A program made the translations under genes and the position numbers. A stretch of DNA of 64,000 bases from Streptococcus parauberis NCFD 2020 (lineage in GTDB: Bacteria > Bacillota > Bacilli > Lactobacillales > Streptococcaceae). Shown piece by piece: positions 46,533-56,799 of this stretch. The stretch lies in assembly GCF_000187935.1 (NCBI RefSeq), contig NZ_AEUT02000001.1, forward strand, positions 496,001-560,000, written 5' to 3'. The notes beneath the pieces are model-generated. The model made no database searches and had not been told where the DNA came from. It worked only from the letters and a program-made list of their open reading frames with translations. The stretch's first letter is position 1. Each line of letters opens with the position of its first letter.

Positions 46533-46785
46533 AAACTCCTTTTGTAGTCTATTAGACATTGAAGCAATCGACTTTCACAAGTTTGATAAAAGCAAAACCT
46601 ATCAAACTATTATTTATATTGGTTCGCTCTATGCTTTTGGTATTAAAGGTCTGACCCATGCACTAGGAAAGATGAATTCTTTCCAGTATAGCCACTTACT
46701 CGTCGCAACAGTTGGTTTATCAGACCCAAATGTTCCAGTCAATAAAGAAAAGCGAACAGAAAATATCAGATACTCCAGTTATTAA
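46510..46785 (+). pseudogene. Truncated flavodoxin-domain protein
   Basis: An open frame of 91 codons overlaps the end of the PPOX-like gene. From about residue 13, LLDIEAIDFHKFDKSKTYQTIIYIGSLYAFGIKGL matches the middle of long-chain flavodoxin-domain proteins (the YIGSxYAF region after beta-strand 3), and VATVGLSDPNVPVN the next strand. The N-terminal FMN-phosphate loop (SxxGxT) is absent and the C-terminus is short, so it is probably a remnant that cannot bind FMN. Confidence 0.6.
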
Positions 46786-46811
46786 GAGATATCAAGAAAT
46801 TACAAACAAGT

Positions 46812-46843
46812 AAAAGAACCTATTAAAAATAGGTTCTTTTTTT
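46812..46843. terminator. Bidirectional terminator before the RpiR gene
   Basis: AAAAGAACCTATT / AATAGGTTCTTTT with a four-base A loop. Confidence 0.85.
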
Positions 46844-47693
46844 AACGATCATGTTCGAGAGAGGTGGAAAGGTTGATTTTTCGAACATAGTTTCTGAAAT
46901 AATCTTGTTTGAAATAGAGGGCGTAAATTGTATTGAGAATAAAAAGGATTGATTCTTCTGTGGAGAAGTTTCCGATTTTCTTTTGTTTATCTTCTCTGGT
47001 ACAAATAGTAAAGTAAGCATCAGCTTGTTCTTGTAAATAGCGCCCTTTTTCACTGGTTAAACCAATAATATTAACTTTTTGTTGATGTAATTGCTCTAAA
47101 TGGCGTAGAGCATCATTCTTTTTTGATTTACCAGAATAGGAAATAATTAAAGCGACATCATTTTCGGTTAAAGAGTTAGCCATCAAACCAAATTCACTAC
47201 TGCTAGCAATCTCGATACTTTTACCAATAGTTAACATATTACGCTTGAAAAGATGAGCGATATAATCATTAGGACTGAGTCCAAATACAACAACACGTTT
47301 AGCTTTTCTGAGGAAAGTAACGGCTTTATTTAATTCATTCTCAGACAACTTATCAGCTGTATCTTGAATACTTTCTTTCTCAATTGTAGCTATTTTTTGA
47401 ATGATATCACTGGCGCTGTCTTCTTCATTAAAAGGAAGGCTGTGATCAATATCAGAATAGTGGGTCTCAGAATAATAGCGTTCAGATAAAAGAACTGGTA
47501 AAAAATCTGTCCAACCTTTATAACCCAGAGCTTGCGCAAAACGCACAATACTAGACTTAGAACTAAAGCTAATTCGAGCAATATCATCAAGGGATAGTTG
47601 TTCAATAGTACCAAGGTTATCAAGAATCGATTGAGCTATTGTAGCTTTAGACGATTTCCCCATCTGCGCCAATTCATTTATATCATCCAGCAT
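46842..47693 (-). CDS. RpiR/MurR family regulator with SIS domain
   Basis: A 283-residue regulator. The N-terminal HTH_6 domain (1-77) includes LGTIEQLSLDDIARISFSSKSSIVRFAQALGYKGWTDFLPVL. The SIS phosphosugar-binding domain (about 105-235) has VVVFGLSPNDYIAHLFKRNML and DVALIISYSGKSKKNDALRHLEQ. The ATG at 47693 is preferred over a GTG at 47714, which has no ribosome binding site. It is divergent from a GH1 phospho-beta-glucosidase gene, its likely target; the effector would be a phosphorylated beta-glucoside. Confidence 0.9.
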   Translation of the reverse strand: MLDDINELAQMGKSSKATIAQSILDNLGTIEQLSLDDIARISFSSKSSIVRFAQALGYKGWTDFLPVLLSERYYSETHYSDIDHSLPFNEEDSASDIIQKIATIEKESIQDTADKLSENELNKAVTFLRKAKRVVVFGLSPNDYIAHLFKRNMLTIGKSIEIASSSEFGLMANSLTENDVALIISYSGKSKKNDALRHLEQLHQQKVNIIGLTSEKGRYLQEQADAYFTICTREDKQKKIGNFSTEESILFILNTIYALYFKQDYFRNYVRKINLSTSLEHDR

Positions 47694-47737
47694 AAGTTTA
47701 TTTATCCTTTTCACTCTATTTCATTTTTGAAGAGAAG

Positions 47738-49274
<1,537 letters not shown>

Positions 49275-49343
49275 TAAAATAGAGTTCTAACAAGGTTGAA
49301 ACTGTTTATAATTCGTCAGATATTTTTACTATTATACAAATAA

Positions 49344-49376
49344 TGGTATAATTGCAATAGTTAGTATACTAACTAT
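49344..49376 (+). promoter_or_regulatory. Extended -10 and 20-bp palindromic operator of the MDR oxidoreductase gene
   Basis: TGGTATAAT at 49344-49352 is followed by the perfect palindrome ATAGTTAGTATACTAACTAT at 49357-49376, placed where a repressor would block initiation. Confidence 0.75.
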
Positions 49377-49436
49377 AAGTCTAATATAATTTTTAATAAA
49401 ACAAGTTAAAGCTTACACTAATAGGGGAGAGAAACT

Positions 49437-50441
49437 ATGAAAGCAGCACAATTAATATCCTATACAAAGCAAGCTTCCTATTTACAAATTAATACTGTTG
49501 AGAAACCGACAATTCGTGATTATGAGGTCTTAGTAAAAGTCGCCTATGCAGGAATAAATCCTGTTGATAATATGATTGCAGAAGGAAAAGTGAAAATTAT
49601 TTTGCCCTACAAACTTCCAATTATTGCTGGTCAGGAATTATCTGGTGTAGTTGAAGCAGTTGGCGAAAAAGTCAAACAATTTGCAGTTGGTGATAAGGTT
49701 TATACTAAAACACCTCTTGATCAAGCAGGTGCTTTCGCTGAATTTATTGCTTTGCCAGAGATTGATTTAGCACTTATTCCTGAGAATTTAACCTTGGAAG
49801 AAGCTGCAACTATACCTTTAACTGGCCTTACAGCTATGCAAGCCTTCGAAAAATTACGGGTTGAAAAAGATAAAACAATTTTTATTTCAGGCGCAAGTGG
49901 CAGTTTTGGTGCGCTAGCCATTCCCCTAGCTAAAGCAAAGGGTTTAACAGTTATTGCCAGTGGTAATGGTAAAAGTGAAGAACGCTTGAAATCACTTGGC
50001 TTGGACTGCTTTATTGACTATAAAAAAGAAGACTATAGTAAAGTGGTCTCCAATGTCGATTATGTTATTGATACCTTAGGTGGAAAAGAGATTGAAAAAC
50101 AATTTTCGATTTTAAAACGAGGCGGAAAGTTGGTCAGTCTAAAAGGGCTACCTAATCGAGAATTTGCCAAAAGTATGTTGCATTCACCAATTAAACGATT
50201 TTTGTTTACATTAACCGGTCTACACTTAAATCGCCAAGCTGCAAAAAATAATCAATCCTATGATTTTATCTTTGTTGGCGCAAATGGAAAGCAATTAAAG
50301 GAAATTACTGATATCTATCAAGAAAAGCCCTTCCCAATTTCTCTAGATCAAGTTTATGATTTTGAAGATATTAATTTAGCGCTTGAGAAAGTAAAAAAAG
50401 GCTATTCTGTCGGAAAAACACTAGTCAAAATATCCTCTTAA
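49437..50441 (+). CDS. Zinc-independent MDR (quinone oxidoreductase-like) NADP-dependent oxidoreductase
   Basis: A 334-residue medium-chain dehydrogenase/reductase. The GroES-like domain (YEVLVKVAYAGINPVDNMIAEG ... AGQELSGVVEAVGEKVKQFAVGDKVY) and the nucleotide-binding AASG-type motif TIFISGASGSFGALAIPLAKAKG are clear; catalytic zinc ligands of alcohol dehydrogenases are absent, as in quinone oxidoreductases. Likely reduces quinones or enals. The palindrome next to its -10 suggests control by a redox- or electrophile-sensing repressor that is not encoded beside it. Confidence 0.88.
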   Translation: MKAAQLISYTKQASYLQINTVEKPTIRDYEVLVKVAYAGINPVDNMIAEGKVKIILPYKLPIIAGQELSGVVEAVGEKVKQFAVGDKVYTKTPLDQAGAFAEFIALPEIDLALIPENLTLEEAATIPLTGLTAMQAFEKLRVEKDKTIFISGASGSFGALAIPLAKAKGLTVIASGNGKSEERLKSLGLDCFIDYKKEDYSKVVSNVDYVIDTLGGKEIEKQFSILKRGGKLVSLKGLPNREFAKSMLHSPIKRFLFTLTGLHLNRQAAKNNQSYDFIFVGANGKQLKEITDIYQEKPFPISLDQVYDFEDINLALEKVKKGYSVGKTLVKISS

Positions 50442-50467
50442 GCTCTCTGATTGGAGAGCTTTTTTCA
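50441..50467 (+). terminator. Terminator after the MDR gene
   Basis: AGCTCTC / GAGAGCT with a six-base loop, then TTTTTT; it begins at the stop codon. Confidence 0.85.
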
Positions 50468-50506
50468 TCTTTAAAAAAACGGTAGATAATAATCTTTTTC
50501 TTTGCT

Positions 50507-50568
50507 TTGTAAACGGTTTTATGTTATTACTATAGTATAGATTAATTAATTAGAATTAGTCTAATTAA
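50507..50568 (+). promoter_or_regulatory. Cupin gene promoter with cre-like site and dyad
   Basis: TTGTAA (50507-50512) and TATAGT (50531-50536) form the promoter. TGTAAACGGTTTTA at 50509-50522 matches cre at 13 of 14 positions over the -35. TTAATTAG (50546-50553) and CTAATTAA (50561-50568) form an 8-bp dyad downstream. Confidence 0.55.
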
Positions 50569-50587
50569 GAACAAGGAGGACTTTCTA

Positions 50588-51010
50588 ATGACATTCGATT
50601 ATAAAGATCATGGCAAAGAAAAATTTATCGTTAACATTGAGGATTATACCAAAGAAAACGAGAATTACCGTACAACAATTTGGACTGGTGAAAAACTTCA
50701 GGTTACATTAATGGCTATTGAACCCGGTGACGATATTGGTTTAGAAGTACACATGGGTATCGATCAATTCCTCCGTATCGAAGAAGGTAAAGGTTTATGC
50801 CAAATGGGAGATGACGAAGATAATCTTACATTTGAACAAGAAGTTTCAGATGATGATGTAATTTTAGTACCTGCTGATACTTGGCATAATGTAACCAATA
50901 TTGGTGACAAACCTCTGAAAATTTACTCAATTTATGCAGGTCCTGATCATGTCCCTGGTACAGTACATAAAACGCATGAGGAAGCTAAAAATGATCCTAA
51001 TGAAGACTAA
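50588..51010 (+). CDS. Cupin domain protein
   Basis: A 140-residue single-domain cupin. The two cupin motifs are G-x5-H-x-H-like PGDDIGLEVHMGIDQFLRIEEGKG (about 56-79) and PADTWHNVTNIGDKPLKIYSIY (about 99-120), giving candidate metal-binding His residues. The N-terminus has no export signal. Role unknown; single cupins may be sugar-binding, isomerase-like or sensor proteins. AAGGAGGAC is a strong ribosome binding site. Monocistronic. Confidence 0.85.
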   Translation: MTFDYKDHGKEKFIVNIEDYTKENENYRTTIWTGEKLQVTLMAIEPGDDIGLEVHMGIDQFLRIEEGKGLCQMGDDEDNLTFEQEVSDDDVILVPADTWHNVTNIGDKPLKIYSIYAGPDHVPGTVHKTHEEAKNDPNED

Positions 51011-51021
51011 TTTTAGTTATT

Positions 51022-51054
51022 TAAAAGCGCACTCAACTGAGTGTGCTTTTAAAA
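51022..51054 (+). terminator. Terminator after the cupin gene
   Basis: AAAAGCGCACTC / GAGTGTGCTTTT with a four-base loop. Confidence 0.85.
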
Positions 51055-51169
51055 TTTCTACATTTAGAAAAGGCTTTCACAAAAGAACTTAAACTTTATG
51101 AAAATTATTGCAATTTATTAGAATTTGGATTATAGTTAAGATGTAAAAATCTTTGGGAGGAAAATCACA

Positions 51170-51772
51170 ATGAAAATAGTTGCAGTTGTCGGAACTAATT
51201 CTGACCGTTCTACCAATCGGAAATTGCTTTATTTTATGAAGGAGCATTTCAAGGATAAAGCAGATATTAGTATTTTGGAAATCAAAGATTTACCAGCTTT
51301 TAATGAGCCAGAGGATAAATTGGCACCAACAGCTGTAGCTCAGTACTCTGAAAAAATTAGTCAAGCAGATGCTGTTATTATTGCAACTCCCGAGTATAAT
51401 CATACTATTCCAGCACCTTTATCTAGTGCCTTAGAATGGATTGCTTATACTAGTCGTGCTTTAATTAATAAACCGACGATGATTGTGGGAGCGTCTTTAG
51501 GTTCTTTAGGGTCATCACGCGCGCAAGCTCACTTGCGACAAATCTTAAATGCTCCAGAATTGAAAGCTCGTTTAATGCCAGGGACAGAATTCTTGCTTGG
51601 CCATTCTGAACAAGCTTTTGATGCGGAAAACAAGTTGTTGTATCCTGAAAAAGTTACTGAACTTGAAGATGTCTTTGCAGAATTTCTTGAGTTCTCTCAA
51701 CTGGTCATTCAATTAGTCAATCAATCAGATACTGAACGAAAAAGACAGTTTGCTTGGGAAAAAGTAGAATAG
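51170..51772 (+). CDS. NADPH-dependent FMN reductase family protein
   Basis: A 200-residue flavodoxin-fold reductase. KIVAVVGTNSDRSTNRKLLYFM is the FMN-phosphate-binding loop region, ATPEYNHTIPAPLSSALEWI is the family signature (PEYNxxxPxxLKNAIDW), and GASLGSLGSSRAQAHLRQIL follows. It probably reduces FMN or quinone-like acceptors with NAD(P)H. It is 15 bases upstream of a large fusion protein whose N-terminal domain is its paralogue, so the pair is probably one operon. Confidence 0.9.
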   Translation: MKIVAVVGTNSDRSTNRKLLYFMKEHFKDKADISILEIKDLPAFNEPEDKLAPTAVAQYSEKISQADAVIIATPEYNHTIPAPLSSALEWIAYTSRALINKPTMIVGASLGSLGSSRAQAHLRQILNAPELKARLMPGTEFLLGHSEQAFDAENKLLYPEKVTELEDVFAEFLEFSQLVIQLVNQSDTERKRQFAWEKVE

Positions 51773-51787
51773 AGAGGTGATATCATT

Positions 51788-54199
51788 ATGAAATTTGTTG
51801 GAATTATTGGGACTAATGCAAAAACATCCTATAATCGTCAGTTATTAACTTTCATGAAAAAACATTTTGAGGACCAAGCATCAATTGAATTGCTTGAAAT
51901 TGATCAAGTCCCGATGTTTAATGAAAGTGATGATCAAACCCATAGTCAAATTATTCAAGATATTACTAAAACAATTGAATCTTCTGATGGAGTTATTATT
52001 GCAACCCCAGAACATAATCATTCTATCCCATCCTCTTTAAATAGCTTAATTGAATGGCTATCATTTAATGTTCATCCATTAGCTGGTAAGCCGGTTATGA
52101 TTGTTGGAGCTTCATATAGTGAGCAAGGCTCTTCACGCGCACAATTACATCTTCGTCAGATTTTAGATGCTCCAGGTGTAAATGCAACTGTTATGCCAGG
52201 CAGTGAATTCTTATTAGGTAATGTTCATCAAGCTTTTGATCAAGATGGCAATATTAAGGATAGCAAAACAGTTGATTTCTTAGAATCTTGTTTCTACCGT
52301 TTTGCTCGTTTTGCAACCATCGCAAATCAACTTAACCAAGATGAAGAAATATTCTACGAACCGGGTACCTATCAAGTGACAACTGTTGGCCATAATGGTG
52401 ACCTGCCAATGGCAGTTACTTTCTCACAAGATCGGATTGAAAAAATTGATATTGATTCTTCAGGTGAAACTGGTGGTATAGCTGATGTGGTCTTCACACG
52501 TATCCCAAATGAAATCATTGAAGGTCAAACCTTAAATGTTGATTCAGTTTCAGGAGCCTCAGTAACATCTAATGGTGTACTAGATGGTGTATCTAAAGCC
52601 ATTAAAAAAGCAGGAGCAAACCCAGCGGCACTAAGAAGTCGTGCTAAAGCACCGTCAGCATTAGACCATGAAGATAAAATCTATCAAGCTGATTTGGTTA
52701 TCGTCGGTGGTGGTGGTGCTGGATTAGCAGCAGCTGCACGAGCCTTGCAAGAGGATAAGAAAGTTATTGTGGTTGAAAAATTCCCATCAGTAGGTGGGAA
52801 TACCGTTCGTGCAGGTGGGCCTATGAATGCACCTGATCCGGATTGGCAAAAAACTTTTGCAGCCAATCCTGGCGAAGCACATAATCTAGAAGGTTTAATG
52901 AATATGGATGATAGTCAAATAGATGCTGAATATTTAGACGATTTCCATGCTTTGAAACTTGAATTGGAAGATTATCTAAAACAACCAACTTATTTATTTG
53001 ATTCTAAACTGTTGTACCGGATTCAAACTTATATCGGTGGTAAACGTAAAGACTTACAAGGTAATGAAATTCATGGCGACTATAATCTCGTAAAAATCAT
53101 GACAGAACGTGCTTTAGAGTCTGTTCGTTGGTTAGAGGATGTTGGAGTAGAGTTTGACCACAGTGATGTCACAATGCCAGTTGGTGCACTTTGGCGTCGT
53201 GGGCACAAACCATTTATGCCAATGGGGGTTGCTTTCATTTCAGTTCTTAATAAATATGTCCTTGAACATGGTGGAATAATCTTAACAGATAGTCCAGTTA
53301 AAGAATTAATTGTTGAGGCAGGTCGAGTAAAGGGCGTAATAGCAAGAGGACGTAATGGTCAAACACTAACAATTAATGCCAATGCTGTTATTCTTGCTTC
53401 CGGTGGCTTTGGGGCAAATACCAAGATGTTGCAACAATATAACACCTACTGGACAGAAATTGCTGACGATATCAAGACTTCAAATACACCAGCTGTGACA
53501 GGTGATGGTATCCTATTAGGTCAAAGTGTAGATGCTGATTTAGTTGGAATGGGCTTCACCCAAATGATGCCAGTTTCAGATCCAGAAACAGGTGCATTAT
53601 TCTCAGGTCTACAAGTACCACCAGCTAACTTCATTATGGTCAATACTGAAGGCAAACGTTTTGTTAATGAGTATGGCAGTCGTGACCAGCTCTCACAAGC
53701 AGCAATTGATAATGGTGGTTTATTCTACCTCATTGCTGATGATCTGATTAAAGAAACCGCCTATAACACTAGTCAAGAAAAAATAGATGCTCAGGTAAAA
53801 GCAGGTACACTTTACAGAGATGATACTATTGAAGGACTAGCTGTTCAACTTGGTATGGAACCATCAGTTCTTGCTGAAACAATTGCTAACTATAACAAAT
53901 ATGCCGATCAAGGATTTGACCCAGAGTTCAATAAGGGTGCCTTTGATTTGAAAGTTGTGAAAGCTCCATTTTATGCAACTCCTCGTAAACCAGCAGTTCA
54001 CCATACTATGGGTGGTATAAAAATTGATACACAAGCCCATGTTCTTGATACTAAGGGACAAATTATCAATGGTCTCTACGCAGCCGGAGAAGTTGCAGGT
54101 GGCTTACATGCCGGTAACCGATTAGGAGGTAACTCACTAACTGATATCTTTACCTTTGGTCGAATTGCGACTGAAACAGCAATCAAAGAACATTGCTAA
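51788..54199 (+). CDS. Three-domain flavoprotein: FMN reductase, FMN-binding domain and fumarate-reductase-like flavoprotein
   Basis: An 803-residue fusion with no signal peptide. Residues 1-180 are an NADPH-dependent FMN reductase domain ([19 protein letters not shown]). Residues about 187-275 are an FMN_bind domain with the ApbE target pattern D252-SVSGA-S258, predicting covalent FMN on Ser258. Residues about 300-803 are a FAD-dependent fumarate reductase/flavocytochrome c module ([14 protein letters not shown] at 304-317; [10 protein letters not shown] and [21 protein letters not shown] near the C-terminus). It should pass electrons from NAD(P)H through FMN to FAD and reduce fumarate or a related enoate in the cytosol. 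Similar covalent-FMN cytosolic reductases are known in Klebsiella and Vibrio. Confidence 0.9.
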   Translation: MKFVGIIGTNAKTSYNRQLLTFMKKHFEDQASIELLEIDQVPMFNESDDQTHSQIIQDITKTIESSDGVIIATPEHNHSIPSSLNSLIEWLSFNVHPLAGKPVMIVGASYSEQGSSRAQLHLRQILDAPGVNATVMPGSEFLLGNVHQAFDQDGNIKDSKTVDFLESCFYRFARFATIANQLNQDEEIFYEPGTYQVTTVGHNGDLPMAVTFSQDRIEKIDIDSSGETGGIADVVFTRIPNEIIEGQTLNVDSVSGASVTSNGVLDGVSKAIKKAGANPAALRSRAKAPSALDHEDKIYQADLVIVGGGGAGLAAAARALQEDKKVIVVEKFPSVGGNTVRAGGPMNAPDPDWQKTFAANPGEAHNLEGLMNMDDSQIDAEYLDDFHALKLELEDYLKQPTYLFDSKLLYRIQTYIGGKRKDLQGNEIHGDYNLVKIMTERALESVRWLEDVGVEFDHSDVTMPVGALWRRGHKPFMPMGVAFISVLNKYVLEHGGIILTDSPVKELIVEAGRVKGVIARGRNGQTLTINANAVILASGGFGANTKMLQQYNTYWTEIADDIKTSNTPAVTGDGILLGQSVDADLVGMGFTQMMPVSDPETGALFSGLQVPPANFIMVNTEGKRFVNEYGSRDQLSQAAIDNGGLFYLIADDLIKETAYNTSQEKIDAQVKAGTLYRDDTIEGLAVQLGMEPSVLAETIANYNKYADQGFDPEFNKGAFDLKVVKAPFYATPRKPAVHHTMGGIKIDTQAHVLDTKGQIINGLYAAGEVAGGLHAGNRLGGNSLTDIFTFGRIATETAIKEHC

Positions 54200-54216
54200 A
54201 AGAGAAATTACTATAT

Positions 54217-54247
54217 AAAAAGGTGAGTATCTTACTCATCTTTTTAT
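54217..54247 (+). terminator. Terminator after the flavoprotein operon
   Basis: AAAAAGGTGAGT / ACTCATCTTTTT with one mismatch and a short loop. Confidence 0.8.
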
Positions 54248-54356
54248 GTTTAAAAAAATATAGAAAAGAGATAACGATTTTAAGCCTCGACAACTGAAAA
54301 TAAGAAATAAATGATATACTAGATATTAAGATTAGACTGGGTAAAGGAGAGTAATA

Positions 54357-55577
54357 ATGGCAATAAAAGAGATATTAGAATCCTTAGAGGAAATCAAAGA
54401 CTGGCAAGAAGAAACATATAAACATTTGCACAGTCATCCCGAATTATCAATGCAAGAAGTGGAGACTGCCCAATTTATCTTTAAAACACTAGAATCTTAT
54501 GGTTACCAAACTCAAAAAATTGGTGGCGGAGTAGTTGGTATCTTGGAGAATGGTCAGGGTCCCAAAATCCTCTTTCGCGCTGATATTGATGCCTTACCGG
54601 TCAAAGAAGAAAGTGGCTTAGATTATGCATCGACAGTTGTGATGGAAGATTTAGAAGGCAACCAGGTCCCTGTAATGCACGCCTGTGGACATGATATGCA
54701 TATCACAGCAGGACTAGGAGCAGCTTGGGCACTTGCACAACATCAAGACAAGTGGTCAGGAACTTACATTGCCCTTTTTCAACCAGGTGAAGAAACTGCT
54801 CAAGGTGCCAAAGCCATGCTTGCTGATGGACTGCTAGACAAAATTCCCCACCCTGAAATTGCGCTCGCTCAACACGTTTTAACTGAACCAGTAGCTGGAC
54901 AGGTTGGCACTATGTCTGGACCATTTTTATCCACGGCAGCTTCAATTAAAATTATCATCAAAGGCAAGGGTGCCCATGGCTCAATGCCTCATTTAAGTAT
55001 AGACCCGATTGTTATTGGTTCAGCAATCGTCTCACGGCTTCAAACAATAGTTGCACGCGAAGTCGATCCCTTTCAATTTGCCGTTGTCAGTGTTGGCGCT
55101 TTTCAGTCTGGTTTGAAAGCAAATATTATCCCAGATACGACGACTTTACTGCTCAATGTCCGAGCTTACAGTGATCAAATCAAAGACCAACTGATCAAGG
55201 CCATCAAACGTATAGCAGAAGCGGAGTGCCAAGCAGGTGGTTGTCAAGAAAAACCTGACTTTGAAGTCTATGATATCTTCCCTTTGACGGATAATGATGG
55301 TAAAATAGCAGAGCAGGTTAGTCAATCCTTTAAAACATATTTAGGGGAAGAACGCACTAATTCTTATCACCAAATGACTGCCTCCGAGGATTTTTCCTAT
55401 ATCCCAAGAGAGCTTGGTATTCCGTATTTTTACTGGGGATTTGGTGGCTTTACAGAGGATCAAACGGTTTATGCCAATCACAATCCAAAGTTTGCACCAG
55501 CCATTCAGCCGAGCTTAACAACAGGTACCCAAGCAGCAGTAGTTGCTATCTTAACATATTTAGGTAATGAACATTAA
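54357..55577 (+). CDS. M20 family amidohydrolase
   Basis: A 406-residue metallo-amidohydrolase of the IAA-amino-acid hydrolase / N-acyl-amino-acid deacetylase group. The metal-binding core is visible as ADIDALPVKEE, MHACGHDMHITAGLGAAWAL, FQPGEETAQGAKAML and the C-terminal MTASEDFSYI. It should release free amino acids from N-acyl or similar conjugates. Its stop overlaps the start of the ThrE-type gene by one base (TAATG at 55575-55579), linking hydrolysis to amino acid export. Confidence 0.9.
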   Translation: MAIKEILESLEEIKDWQEETYKHLHSHPELSMQEVETAQFIFKTLESYGYQTQKIGGGVVGILENGQGPKILFRADIDALPVKEESGLDYASTVVMEDLEGNQVPVMHACGHDMHITAGLGAAWALAQHQDKWSGTYIALFQPGEETAQGAKAMLADGLLDKIPHPEIALAQHVLTEPVAGQVGTMSGPFLSTAASIKIIIKGKGAHGSMPHLSIDPIVIGSAIVSRLQTIVAREVDPFQFAVVSVGAFQSGLKANIIPDTTTLLLNVRAYSDQIKDQLIKAIKRIAEAECQAGGCQEKPDFEVYDIFPLTDNDGKIAEQVSQSFKTYLGEERTNSYHQMTASEDFSYIPRELGIPYFYWGFGGFTEDQTVYANHNPKFAPAIQPSLTTGTQAAVVAILTYLGNEH

Positions 55578-56359
55578 TGACAGAGAATTATAACAAGTAT
55601 ATCGTAAAGGTTGCCATGCAAGCAGGCATTGAGATGTTAGAATCCAATGCCGAATGCTACCGCGTTGAAAATACCGTCCAACGGATGCTTCAAGTTAGTG
55701 AACAACCAATTACAGAGGTCTTCGCCAATACAACAGGGCTTTTTATCACCTTAGACGGTCCTGACTTAGACGAGCCAATAACACTGATTAAACGAATTAC
55801 TAAGCGTGATACCAATTTACGGAAGATTCATATCGTTAATCAGATTTCGCGTGATTTGACTTCGAATAAGATTACCTTTGAAGAAGCCTATGCCAAATTA
55901 ATGCGCATGGATAAGAAGAATTACTCCAAGAATGTAGTCGGCGTATCGACCATCCTTTTAGTGATTTCATTTGCCATCCTGCTTGGTGGTGATATGAATG
56001 AAATCCTCCTTTCTGTAATTGCGGCCTTTCTTTTACTTTTTTCCTATAAATTAAAGGACTTCTTAGCTTTAAATGATTTCATTTTCGGAACGGTCGCAAC
56101 ACTCTTAGTAGCAACCATCATTCCTGTCATTATTCATCTCTCGCGAATGCCTAATCCGTCATTTGACATCGTCGTCATTTCTGTTTTGATGCCTCTATTC
56201 CCGGGGACAGCCTTTACCAATGGTTTTCGTGATTCTTTCAAAGGAGATTATGGATCAGGGATTACGAAAATTGTTGAAGCGTTGATTATTGCCGTTAGTT
56301 TAGGTGTAGGTGTTGCCTTAGGCCTCTTTATTGCGAAAGGAATTATCACATGGGTATGA
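55577..56359 (+). CDS. Threonine/serine exporter ThrE, N-terminal (DUF1212) part
   Basis: A 260-residue protein with a cytosolic N-terminal domain (about 1-120, YIVKVAMQAGIEMLESNAECYRVENTVQRML and VFANTTGLFITL are DUF1212 hallmarks) and five hydrophobic segments in the C-terminal half. It works with the next, smaller membrane protein as a split ThrE-like exporter. It overlaps the upstream amidohydrolase gene by one base and the downstream gene by ten bases. Confidence 0.88.
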   Translation: MTENYNKYIVKVAMQAGIEMLESNAECYRVENTVQRMLQVSEQPITEVFANTTGLFITLDGPDLDEPITLIKRITKRDTNLRKIHIVNQISRDLTSNKITFEEAYAKLMRMDKKNYSKNVVGVSTILLVISFAILLGGDMNEILLSVIAAFLLLFSYKLKDFLALNDFIFGTVATLLVATIIPVIIHLSRMPNPSFDIVVISVLMPLFPGTAFTNGFRDSFKGDYGSGITKIVEALIIAVSLGVGVALGLFIAKGIITWV

Positions 56360-56799
56360 TTTTACAAATAATTGGTGCCTATGTCGCAACAGTGACTTCA
56401 GGCGTCCTTCTCGAAACTCCCCGACACGTTGCCTACCAAACTGGATTCATCGGTGCAGCAGGTTACTGGATTTATCTACTCGTCTTACCTCATACACAGA
56501 TTGGATTAGCAACATTATGTGGCGGCATTGTGATTGCTTTTATGTCGCAAATCGCTGCGCGTATACTTAAGTCACCAGTCACAGTCTTCTATATACCAAG
56601 TTATTTTCCTTTAGTTCCTGGAGCAGGGGTTTACCGCATTGCATATTACTATATCCAAGGAAATCCTAGTCTGTCAGGAAAATATTTTATTGAATCAATC
56701 TTCGTTTCAGGTGCCATTGCTTTATCAGTATTCTTAGTTGATTCCTTCCTGGAGATCTATAATTTCGTCAAGAAAGAAAAATTACATATTAATCATTAG
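56350..56799 (+). CDS. Threonine/serine exporter, C-terminal (ThrE2/DUF3815) part
   Basis: A 149-residue polytopic membrane protein with about four hydrophobic segments; IPSYFPLVPGAGVYRIAYYYIQG is the conserved motif of the DUF3815/ThrE2 family. The ATG at 56350 has AAAGG nine bases upstream; an ATG at 56356 is also possible. Its 3' end overlaps the convergent FemAB-type gene by 11 bases. Confidence 0.88.
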   Translation: MGMILQIIGAYVATVTSGVLLETPRHVAYQTGFIGAAGYWIYLLVLPHTQIGLATLCGGIVIAFMSQIAARILKSPVTVFYIPSYFPLVPGAGVYRIAYYYIQGNPSLSGKYFIESIFVSGAIALSVFLVDSFLEIYNFVKKEKLHINH

